Shown one piece after another: positions 1-5,688 of a DNA stretch of 6,126 nucleotides. Under the pieces are notes generated by a model. That model had not been told where the DNA came from and searched no databases. It was given only the letters and a program-made list of their open reading frames with translations. Where the stretch lies: positions 1 to 6,126 of the forward strand of contig DAOVHV010000068.1 in the NCBI GenBank assembly GCA_030671645.1. Reading direction: 5' to 3'. The stretch is from a bacterium (lineage in GTDB: Bacteria; Bipolaricaulota; Bipolaricaulia; UBA7950; UBA9294). The position numbers and the translations under genes are program-made. How positions within the stretch are numbered: position 1 is the first letter of the stretch; each line of letters starts with the position of its first letter.

Positions 1-1685
1 CTGCCATATCTGGCGGCTGGATCGCATCAGACGAAGATCTGGGACGTCTGCCGGTCGAGGACCTGGAGACCCTTCGCGGAACGTCCATTTCCGGCATCGT
101 CCGGTTGGCCGCGCTGTTTGCAACGATTCTGCTAGTCCGCTTCGTGTTCGGCGTACTGCAGATGTATCTGCTGCAGTACACCGGGCAACGTGTGATGTAC
201 GACATGCGCAAGGAGATCTTCGCCCACGTGCTTCGACTGCCCTTGAAGTTCTTCGATCGCGCTCCGGTGGGGCGGCTGGTGACGCGTGTAACCAGCGACG
301 TTCAGGCCATCAACGAGATGTTCACCTCGATGCTGGTGAATCTGTTCCGAGATGCTTTCCTCGTGTTGGGAGTCCTGATCGTCATCTTCCGGCTGGAGTG
401 GCGGCTGGCGTTGGTTATCTTCGCGTTCTTCCCGGTCATCGTGTTCGCGGCTTGGCAATTCCGCAATCGTGTGCGCACGGCTTATCGCGAAGTACGTAAG
501 CAAATCGCCCGCATGAACGCCTATCTTCAGGAATCCATTTCGGGGATGCGCATCATCCAGGCATTCGTTCAGGAACTGAAGGCGAACGAGCGATTCGACG
601 AGATCAACCAAGCCAAGTACGTGGCCGACATGCGGCAGTTGCTGACGTTCGCCGTGTTCCGGCCTTTGATGAGTTTTCTCAGCTCGTTCGCCATCGCCCT
701 GGTCATCTGGTACGGCGGATTTAGCGTGCTGCGAGGCGGCCTGTCGCTCGGGGCCTTGACCGCGTTTATTCAGTACGTTCTCATGTTGTTCGAGCCTGTG
801 TTGCGGTTATCCGAGGGATACAACGTTCTTCAGGCGGCCATGGCCTCGTCCGAACGCATCTTCCGGCTGCTCGACGAACCGCAAGAGGACCCCGGCCGCG
901 GCGCCACCATCGAGTCGTTTCGTGCCAAGATCGAGTTCAAGGACGTTTGGTTCGCATACAACGAAGAGGAATGGATTCTCAAGGGCGTGTCGTTTGTCGC
1001 CGAGCCGGGGCAGCATGTAGCCATCGTCGGTCCGACCGGCTCAGGGAAAACCACCATTATCCGCATCCTGCTCCGCATGTACCCGATCCAAAAGGGACAA
1101 ATCCTGCTCGACGGTGTACCGATCGAAGAACTCGACCTATCCTATCTCCGCGCCCAGATGGCCGTCGTACTGCAAGACGTGTTCATGTTCGCGGGGGACA
1201 TCATGGACAACATCAAGCTGCGCTCGTCAATTCCCGAGGAAACGGCGATCGAGGCGGCTCGGTTCGTCAATGCCGACTTCGTGGAGGAGCTTCCAGACGG
1301 CTATCACACCGAGGTCAAGGAGCGAGGCGTAACGCTGTCAGTCGGAGAACGGCAATTGCTTTCGTTCGCTCGTGCCGTGGCGTTCGGTCCCAAGATCTTG
1401 GTACTGGACGAGGCCACCGCCAGCATCGACTCGCATACCGAACATCTCATTCAAAATTCCTTACGCAAGATCATGCAAGGCCGAACGTCCATCGTGATTG
1501 CACATCGTTTATCCACCATTCGAGAGGCCGACAACATCATCGTGCTCCATCAGGGCGAAATCTTGGAGCAGGGAACGCACAATGAGTTACTTCAGCACGC
1601 CGGGCTTTATGCGGCGTTGCACAATCTGCAATTCTCCGAAACCGAAACTCGGCATTCCTTTAAGTCGGATGCCATCGAAACGTAA
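1..1685 (+). CDS. ABC exporter half-transporter (membrane domain plus ATPase), 5' end cut off by window edge
   Basis: This is the C-terminal ~560 residues of an ATP-driven exporter of the MsbA/MdlB/TM288 type; the frame is open to base 3, so the start and probably the first membrane helix lie upstream. The visible part begins with what looks like the loop after helix 1, then helices, the cytoplasmic coupling segment (RLPLKFFDRAPVGRLVTRV, about 246-302) and the remaining helices. The ATPase domain has an A-loop tyrosine (FAYN, about 951-962), Walker A GPTGSGKTT (1029-1055), a Q-loop in VLQDVF (about 1167-1184), signature LSVGERQ (1335-1355), Walker B ILVLDE with the catalytic glutamate (1395-1412), D-loop SID and switch histidine AHRLS (His at 1503-1505). 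All catalytic residues are intact, so this is a competent ATPase subunit. Family resemblance to TM288 and MdlB suggests it may be one half of a heterodimer whose partner is encoded upstream; that is inference. The substrate cannot be told. The TTG at 105 is internal, not the start. Confidence 0.95.
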   Translation, partial: AISGGWIASDEDLGRLPVEDLETLRGTSISGIVRLAALFATILLVRFVFGVLQMYLLQYTGQRVMYDMRKEIFAHVLRLPLKFFDRAPVGRLVTRVTSDVQAINEMFTSMLVNLFRDAFLVLGVLIVIFRLEWRLALVIFAFFPVIVFAAWQFRNRVRTAYREVRKQIARMNAYLQESISGMRIIQAFVQELKANERFDEINQAKYVADMRQLLTFAVFRPLMSFLSSFAIALVIWYGGFSVLRGGLSLGALTAFIQYVLMLFEPVLRLSEGYNVLQAAMASSERIFRLLDEPQEDPGRGATIESFRAKIEFKDVWFAYNEEEWILKGVSFVAEPGQHVAIVGPTGSGKTTIIRILLRMYPIQKGQILLDGVPIEELDLSYLRAQMAVVLQDVFMFAGDIMDNIKLRSSIPEETAIEAARFVNADFVEELPDGYHTEVKERGVTLSVGERQLLSFARAVAFGPKILVLDEATASIDSHTEHLIQNSLRKIMQGRTSIVIAHRLSTIREADNIIVLHQGEILEQGTHNELLQHAGLYAALHNLQFSETETRHSFKSDAIET

Positions 1686-1903
1686 CCCGATTTCCTTCGT
1701 AGATTTCCTTGGGTGCTCGTTCAAGGGTGCGATCGCTTCGTCAGCGAGTTTGTAAACCATGGGAATCGATCTCAAAGCCGTCGCTTCCCTTCAAATCTCC
1801 GAGACCTTGATGTGCCACGTGTCACGTGTCAAAACGAAGCTCGTCGTGCCCTCCACTTCCATTTGCCCTACGCTTGCAGCTCGTGCCAGAAGAACATGGA
1901 AGA
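1686..1903. other. Spacer between exporter and PKD lipoprotein
   Basis: No gene is called here. The spacer holds a 9-base direct repeat GATTTCCTT (1689-1697 and 1702-1710) just after the exporter stop codon. It also holds a weak 5-bp hairpin, TCGCT/AGCGA (1733-1747), followed only by GTTTG, too poor to call a terminator, and the CACGTGT tandem repeat listed separately. The reading frame of the exporter stays open after its TAA stop until a TGA at 1905-1907 that overlaps the next start codon. The resulting peptide is not recognisable and no ribosome binding site supports it. I found no convincing sigma-70 promoter: TTGATG at 1807-1812 has only a poor -10 partner. Confidence 0.6.
1816..1829. 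repeat. Tandem CACGTGT repeat, possible operator
   Basis: Two perfect back-to-back copies of CACGTGT lie about 75 bases upstream of the PKD lipoprotein start. Because CACGTG is itself a palindrome, the two cores form a symmetric 13-base element, CACGTG-T-CACGTG, as expected of a site for a dimeric regulator. Binding by a regulator is inference; no regulator gene is in the window. Confidence 0.35.
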
Positions 1904-3502
1904 ATGAGGCGACAAGTTGTCAATCAAACGGCTTCGGGTTCGGGCCTGTTCGCACGTTATGGTGCAATCCTTTGCCTATCGGGGGGGATCGCCGTGCTTC
2001 TCTGCGGCTGTTTCCTGGTTCCCAACCTTCCGCCCACCGCGCGAATCATCGCTGATGTGTTGGAGGGACAGCCACCACTCAGCGTCCAGTTTGATGGAAC
2101 CACATCGGATGATGCAGACGGCATTGTAAGTGCCTACCGCTGGTCGCTTAGCGACGGTGTGACGTCTGAAAGCATGCGGCCGATCCACGTGTACACGCTT
2201 CCCGGCGAGTATTCCGTCGCCCTAACCGTGATAGATAACGATGGCGCTTCAAGCTCGACAACGCTCAGCGTCATCATCACCGAGCCTAACGTCTCTCCGA
2301 TTGCCAACTTCACGGCCGCGCCTTCAGCCGCTGTACCCGGGGAGACCGTTCGATTCGATGCTGCCGGATCCCTCGATGGAGACGGATGGATCGTGTCCTA
2401 TCAATGGGATTTCGGCGATGGCGCCTTGGCCGGCGGCACGACCGTTGAACATCAGTATTCCACTCCTGGAACATATCCTGTCGTCCTGATGGTGCTCGAT
2501 AACGACGACGCCGTGGGAACCTATCGCTGGGAACTGCTCGTGATCGATACCAATCAAGCTCCACAGCCGTTGCTTGAGTTGTCGACGACGACGCTAGATC
2601 CCGGCGAAACCTTGTACTGCAGCGCAGCAGGATCGATCGATCCTGACGGAGAGATCGTCGCCTTCGAATGGCTGTTCGGCGACGGCACGCACGCAGAAGG
2701 GTCTACAACAACCCATGTCTATTCCACTGCCGGTACCTATCGGGTGATACTGACAGCAACTGACAATCAGGGCGCAAAACAAAGTACAGAGCGGACCATT
2801 ACCGTGGGATCGCCTATCAATCCACCAGTGTCCGCACCATCAGACAGCATTTCATGTAGTTTTTATTGGTCCTATGGAGGAAGCAGATCTTTGTCTATTG
2901 CCGTGCCCCAGTCGCTCTACGAGTACTACCAATCCCAGCCCCGCGGGGTGTGGGCATCCGACGGCTACTCGAAATTCGTTCTTGATACTCAGGATGACTC
3001 GCTGATGCTGGAACTCAGAAACGCGTTACTTCTGAACAACAGCTATCAGGCCACTATCGAGAATGCGCTTGCCTTCGTTCAGAAGGCCGTTGACTACCAA
3101 CTCGATCCAGCGGGAGCCGAATACCCCCGATACCCGGTGGAGACGCTGGTTGAAGGTATCGGCGATTGCGAGGATTCGGCCATCTTGTATGCCAGCATTG
3201 TACGAACGTTCGGCTACAATTCCGGGGTTCTCCTTGTGTCTGTCGATACGGACGGAGACCAAGTGTCTGACCATGTCGTCGTGTTCGTCCGCGTGGCCGA
3301 CTGCTTCATCGAGGCGCATCCCGAACGAAGTTTGTGGGACATCTCCGGCAAAACGTACGCGTTCGCTGAGACGGCCGTTTCCGGCGGATACCTTGCATTG
3401 GGAGTCGATCCATGGGGTATCGAACAAGAAGATATCCACAACATCTGGGATGTTGCTGGCTCGGCCAAGAGCCTACAGGCGACGAGACTGCGCTCCCACT
3501 AG
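1904..3502 (+). CDS. Lipoprotein with three PKD domains and a C-terminal transglutaminase-like cysteine-hydrolase domain
   Basis: Predicted to be exported, lipid-anchored and to act on proteins or peptides at the cell surface. Residues 1-36 form a lipoprotein signal peptide with arginines near the N-terminus, a hydrophobic stretch (21-34) and lipobox LCGC, giving Cys36 as the lipid site. Three PKD beta-sandwich domains follow (about 44-127, 131-215, 220-302), each with a W-x-x-(G/S)DG turn (WSLSDG, WDFGDG, WLFGDG) and a closing Y-x-V/P strand; such domains usually mediate binding or spacing. Residues about 318-505 match a transglutaminase-like family known in archaea and bacteria, with an SLYEYY segment, EYPRYPVETLVEGIGDCED carrying the likely nucleophile Cys422, His457 in DHVVV and Glu489 in AETA as the likely triad. 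Cross-linking or peptidase activity cannot be distinguished. An acidic DTDGDQVSD loop sits just before His457. ATG 1904 is chosen because it gives a proper signal peptide; the frame is open upstream to 1826 but would make a poor leader. The ribosome binding site is weak (AGAAGA/GGAAGA). Confidence 0.88.
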   Translation: MRRQVVNQTASGSGLFARYGAILCLSGGIAVLLCGCFLVPNLPPTARIIADVLEGQPPLSVQFDGTTSDDADGIVSAYRWSLSDGVTSESMRPIHVYTLPGEYSVALTVIDNDGASSSTTLSVIITEPNVSPIANFTAAPSAAVPGETVRFDAAGSLDGDGWIVSYQWDFGDGALAGGTTVEHQYSTPGTYPVVLMVLDNDDAVGTYRWELLVIDTNQAPQPLLELSTTTLDPGETLYCSAAGSIDPDGEIVAFEWLFGDGTHAEGSTTTHVYSTAGTYRVILTATDNQGAKQSTERTITVGSPINPPVSAPSDSISCSFYWSYGGSRSLSIAVPQSLYEYYQSQPRGVWASDGYSKFVLDTQDDSLMLELRNALLLNNSYQATIENALAFVQKAVDYQLDPAGAEYPRYPVETLVEGIGDCEDSAILYASIVRTFGYNSGVLLVSVDTDGDQVSDHVVVFVRVADCFIEAHPERSLWDISGKTYAFAETAVSGGYLALGVDPWGIEQEDIHNIWDVAGSAKSLQATRLRSH

Positions 3503-3522
3503 GATCATCGACCGCAGAGAAC

Positions 3523-3560
3523 CCCGCCCGAGTGTGCAACGGATCTGCTCCGCGGACGGG
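3523..3560. other. Imperfect GC-rich hairpin after the PKD lipoprotein gene
   Basis: CCCGCCCG (3523-3530) can pair with CGGACGGG (3553-3560) with one mismatch, and the loop contains a second small stem, CGGA/TCCG (3540-3552). It begins about 20 bases after the TAG stop. No T-run follows, so it is not a standard intrinsic terminator; it could protect the mRNA 3' end or be chance in GC-rich sequence. A perfect 10-base palindrome, GGGATATCCC (3558-3567), overlaps its right arm. Confidence 0.3.
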
Positions 3561-3593
3561 ATATCCCTAGAGACTTCTCCCAACATCTGCTCA

Positions 3594-3622
3594 TTGTCGG
3601 CAAATGGAGACCGGCGTATGAT
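3594..3622 (+). promoter_or_regulatory. Sigma-70-like promoter for the permease gene
   Basis: TTGTCG (3594-3599, 4 of 6 matches to TTGACA) is followed after exactly 17 bases by TATGAT (3617-3622, 5 of 6 matches to TATAAT). Transcription would begin near 3629, leaving a short leader that just includes the Shine-Dalgarno at 3635. Its placement, directly ahead of the permease and after the lipoprotein stop, suggests that the permease is transcribed independently. Confidence 0.55.
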
Positions 3623-3634
3623 GTCAATTGAAAC

Positions 3635-3641
3635 GAGGTGA
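3635..3641 (+). promoter_or_regulatory. Ribosome binding site that sets a TTG start
   Basis: GAGGTGA is a strong Shine-Dalgarno match. It lies 8 bases before TTG at 3650, an ideal spacing. The alternative GTG start at 3638 lies inside this site and has no ribosome binding site of its own, so TTG 3650 is preferred. Confidence 0.7.
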
Positions 3642-3649
3642 GACCGCCG

Positions 3650-4654
3650 TTGATTCAATACTCCATCAAGCGAATCTTGGCGGTCATTCCCGTATTCTTG
3701 GCCGTTGCCTTCATTTCATTCAGCCTGGTAAGTCTGTACCCAGGCGACTTCTTCACTCCCTCCATGATCGGCGCGGCGCTATCTGGACAAGATCCTTACG
3801 CTGTGCATACAGCGCTTCGCATTCAGCACGGGATTGACAAGCCGTTCATTGTTCAATTCTGGATTTGGTTTGTCGGCGTGGTGACTGAAGGCGATTTCGG
3901 CACAACTTTCAGCGGTGGGCGAGTGAGTCGCGCTCTCTTCTCGGCTCAGTCGGGCCTACACTGGACACTCATCATCACCAGTTGTTCCATGCTCTGGGCA
4001 TGGTTGCTCGGCGTTCCACTTGGCATCATCTGCGCACTTCGACACAGGAAATGGGCGGATATTCTGATTTCGGGCGTCGCTTATGTTGGCATTTCGTTTC
4101 CGGGATTCACGTTGGCGTGGCTATTCTTCTGGATCATGTACAAGTTCATCAATCCGCTGATTATCTCCACCGGGGTCTGGGGGCCGGTGCACTACGATCT
4201 CGTGCATGCGCCGATGTCGCTTATGAAGCTCGGAAGCTACGCGATCCATCTCCTGCCGGTTGTCATAATCACCGGCGCTCCCATGTTCGCGGCAGTCGTT
4301 CGCTACATGAAAGTAAACATGATGGATACACTGCCGGCTCAGTATATGGAGACAGCCCGTGCTAAGGGACTTTCAGAGTTCTTCGTGATTTCGAAACACG
4401 CCGTTCGAAACGCTTTTAATCCATTGATAAGCCTGTTTGGCGTCATGCTGCCCACACTGATCACCGGATCGATCATCGCCACCAAGATCTTGGGCTATCC
4501 GTCGTTCGGCATGAAGTTCATCGAGAGCATCGCTCGCCAAGATCAGCACGTGCTGACCGCTGCCTTGCTGTTCTATTCCTGCTTCCTCATCGTGGGGAGC
4601 CTGATCGCCGATCTGCTGTTGGTGGTTCTTGATCCTCGTATCCGCTACGAGTAA
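3650..4654 (+). CDS. DppB/OppB-type ABC transporter permease (peptide or nickel import family)
   Basis: An integral membrane subunit of a binding-protein-dependent importer of the dipeptide/oligopeptide/nickel class. The TTG start gives 334 residues, the usual family length, and an N-terminus (MIQYSIKRIL) of standard type running straight into the first helix, then SLYPGDFF, which matches the LxPGD element after helix 1 in DppB proteins. GDFGTTF (about residues 82-88) is also a family feature. About five further hydrophobic segments follow. The cytoplasmic EAA-type loop TARAKGLSEFFV (about 235-246), then HAVRNAFNPL, is the contact to the ATPase, and the protein ends with the characteristic LDPRIRYE. 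Substrate cannot be told from the permease alone. Unusually, no DppC, binding protein or DppD/F ATPase lies beside it: the next gene is on the opposite strand. The partners may be elsewhere, or this is a remnant of a larger operon, although the gene itself looks intact. Confidence 0.92.
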   Translation: MIQYSIKRILAVIPVFLAVAFISFSLVSLYPGDFFTPSMIGAALSGQDPYAVHTALRIQHGIDKPFIVQFWIWFVGVVTEGDFGTTFSGGRVSRALFSAQSGLHWTLIITSCSMLWAWLLGVPLGIICALRHRKWADILISGVAYVGISFPGFTLAWLFFWIMYKFINPLIISTGVWGPVHYDLVHAPMSLMKLGSYAIHLLPVVIITGAPMFAAVVRYMKVNMMDTLPAQYMETARAKGLSEFFVISKHAVRNAFNPLISLFGVMLPTLITGSIIATKILGYPSFGMKFIESIARQDQHVLTAALLFYSCFLIVGSLIADLLLVVLDPRIRYE

Positions 4655-4954
4655 TCAGAGCTCACCGATCTCCAGCATCACGCTGACCAACCTTCATACC
4701 TCTTCGCCCGCGACCCAAGCTTCTCATCCCAAACTTCATAGACATTGGCGCTGTTCACAACTCCGTGAGTGTTATCCCCAAGCAAGAAATCCTCTGCATT
4801 CTGAGCTGTGGTTTACCTGCTGGAGGCCGCATAAGCCCGTAGAATCAAAGGTCGGATTCTTCTTCCGAGCGATCCAGACATGGAGGCAGGTTTGGGAAGA
4901 CTTCAAGTTCCTTAGTGCGTCGTTTCGCGAACCTTGTTCGTACAGCTGAACACC
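4655..4954. other. 300-base convergent spacer without a convincing gene
   Basis: This stretch lies between the convergent permease and small lipoprotein genes. The plus frame open here (to 4949) gives a peptide rich in Ser, His, Arg and Pro, begins inside the permease gene in another frame, lacks a ribosome binding site and is not recognised. Small hairpins exist (AGAATC/GATTCT, 4841-4860, followed by TCTTCC; CGAAC/GTTCG, 4928-4940), but neither has the long stem and T-run of an intrinsic terminator. One of them could end transcription weakly. Confidence 0.55.
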
Positions 4955-5452
4955 CTACTCATCTAAAGGTTGCTGCCATGCATCAATGAACGTCCTGGAA
5001 TGAGATTCTGTCTCAATCCCGTCCTCTTGAACAGTCCATCGAATTCCGGTTTCGAGAATATGAAATTCCAATCCCTTGTTAATCAGAATCCATCCCCAAC
5101 CTGTACCATTCCATTGTTTGACGGTATCCGGTCCTCGTTGCCGGATCATCTCCTCGCGGAAGAAGTCGTCCTCCCAATACATGCAGATATCGTACAGATC
5201 GATCGCCCACGTTGGCATTCGATCGTTGTCAACCACCTTCTGCCTCTCCGAATCCTCTGTCCATGGTGGTCCGCTCCAGCTGTTGAACAGCTCGCGATAG
5301 TCGGCATCCAGCTGATACTCGACAAGCAAGCTACAGGCACTCATGAGCTTGTCCTCCGTCATCGGATTGCACGCGATGAGGAGGACCAGGAGGCTGCCGG
5401 TTAGGCCAAGAGCACATGCGCGGACGAATTGTCGATGCCTTGGATGGATCAT
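4955..5452 (-). CDS. Small tryptophan-rich lipoprotein of unknown function
   Basis: I do not recognise the family. The 165-residue product has a clear lipoprotein signal peptide: a basic N-terminus (MIHPRHRQFVR), a hydrophobic core (about 14-26) and lipobox LIAC with Cys28 as the lipid site, so it should be membrane-anchored and face outward or into the periplasm. The mature part is acidic and aromatic: nine tryptophans (residues 59, 64, 82, 93, 114, 119, 121, 139, 159), with clusters such as WNGTGWGW. Two further cysteines (40 and 90) could form a disulfide. The ATG at 5450-5452 is the only methionine before the signal peptide core, which supports it as the start. No Shine-Dalgarno precedes it; instead an extended -10-like TGCTACAAT lies 9 bases upstream, hinting at leaderless expression. 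It runs in the same direction as the RIO kinase but is separated from it by 236 bases. Confidence 0.8.
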   Translation of the reverse strand: MIHPRHRQFVRACALGLTGSLLVLLIACNPMTEDKLMSACSLLVEYQLDADYRELFNSWSGPPWTEDSERQKVVDNDRMPTWAIDLYDICMYWEDDFFREEMIRQRGPDTVKQWNGTGWGWILINKGLEFHILETGIRWTVQEDGIETESHSRTFIDAWQQPLDE

Positions 5453-5688
5453 GTCAGATCATTGTAGCAAACCGGCAGCGTGCCGCCACGTTTGGAAGCG
5501 ACAGGATAACGCCGCGGATGATTGTAGAAGGTGTAAGAAACTCGATGTGGCCATCGTAAGAACCTCGAAAAGGAAGAGCGGCCTCAGCGGACGATTGGAC
5601 GCGCACCTTGAGTGCCAAGCTCTCGGACGTGGCAGTCAAAGAGCTTCGTAGTTCTGTCTCGCTCTCCAGGTTGGTTTCGAACAGCAAA
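5453..5688. other. Spacer between RIO kinase and small lipoprotein
   Basis: This spacer holds the extended -10 element described separately. A minus-strand frame from ATG 5708 to a TGA at 5454-5456 stays open for 84 residues, overlapping the 3' end of the kinase gene by 20 bases and ending next to the lipoprotein start. It has reasonable composition but no recognisable domain and no clear ribosome binding site, so it is not called as a gene. Confidence 0.5.
5461..5469 (-). promoter_or_regulatory. Extended -10 promoter element next to the small lipoprotein start
   Basis: On the minus strand the sequence reads TGCTACAAT, matching the extended -10 consensus TGnTAnnnT with a TACAAT hexamer. The -35 position at 17-base spacing holds only GTGGCG, a poor match, as is common for extended -10 promoters. 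Transcription would start within one to three bases of the ATG, giving a leaderless or nearly leaderless mRNA. Confidence 0.4.

Noticed and set aside
132..611. Minus-strand 159-codon open frame inside the exporter gene
   Set aside because: It lies wholly opposite well-conserved exporter coding sequence, and its product is His/Gln/Glu-rich with no family resemblance: a shadow frame.
947..1585. Plus-strand 212-codon open frame overlapping the exporter ATPase domain
   Set aside because: Its product is Arg/His-rich, and the region clearly encodes Walker A, signature and Walker B motifs in the other frame.
1733..1747. Hairpin TCGCT/AGCGA as terminator for the exporter gene
   Set aside because: It has only five base pairs and no T-run after it.
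1759..2055. Plus-strand 98-codon open frame across the lipoprotein start
   Set aside because: It has no ribosome binding site, its second half overlaps the signal peptide and first PKD domain in another frame, and the product is unrecognised.
2036..2810. PKD domain region as a DNA repeat array
   Set aside because: The three copies are similar in protein motifs but diverged at the nucleotide level; they are ancient domain duplications, not a repeat element.
3638..3640. GTG as the permease start codon
   Set aside because: It is part of the Shine-Dalgarno GAGGTGA and has none of its own; TTG at 3650 has ideal spacing and gives a standard N-terminus.
3063..3641. Plus-strand 192-codon open frame within the transglutaminase-like domain
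   Set aside because: It is Arg/Ser-rich and out of frame with the clear GDCED-containing catalytic domain.
4970..5404. Plus-strand 144-codon open frame opposite the small lipoprotein
   Set aside because: The minus strand has a clean lipoprotein signal peptide and lipobox over the same bases; the plus frame has no such support.
5343..5651. Plus-strand 102-codon open frame, Cys/Arg-rich
   Set aside because: Its composition is typical of an antisense artefact, it starts inside the lipoprotein gene opposite the signal peptide, and it has no ribosome binding site.
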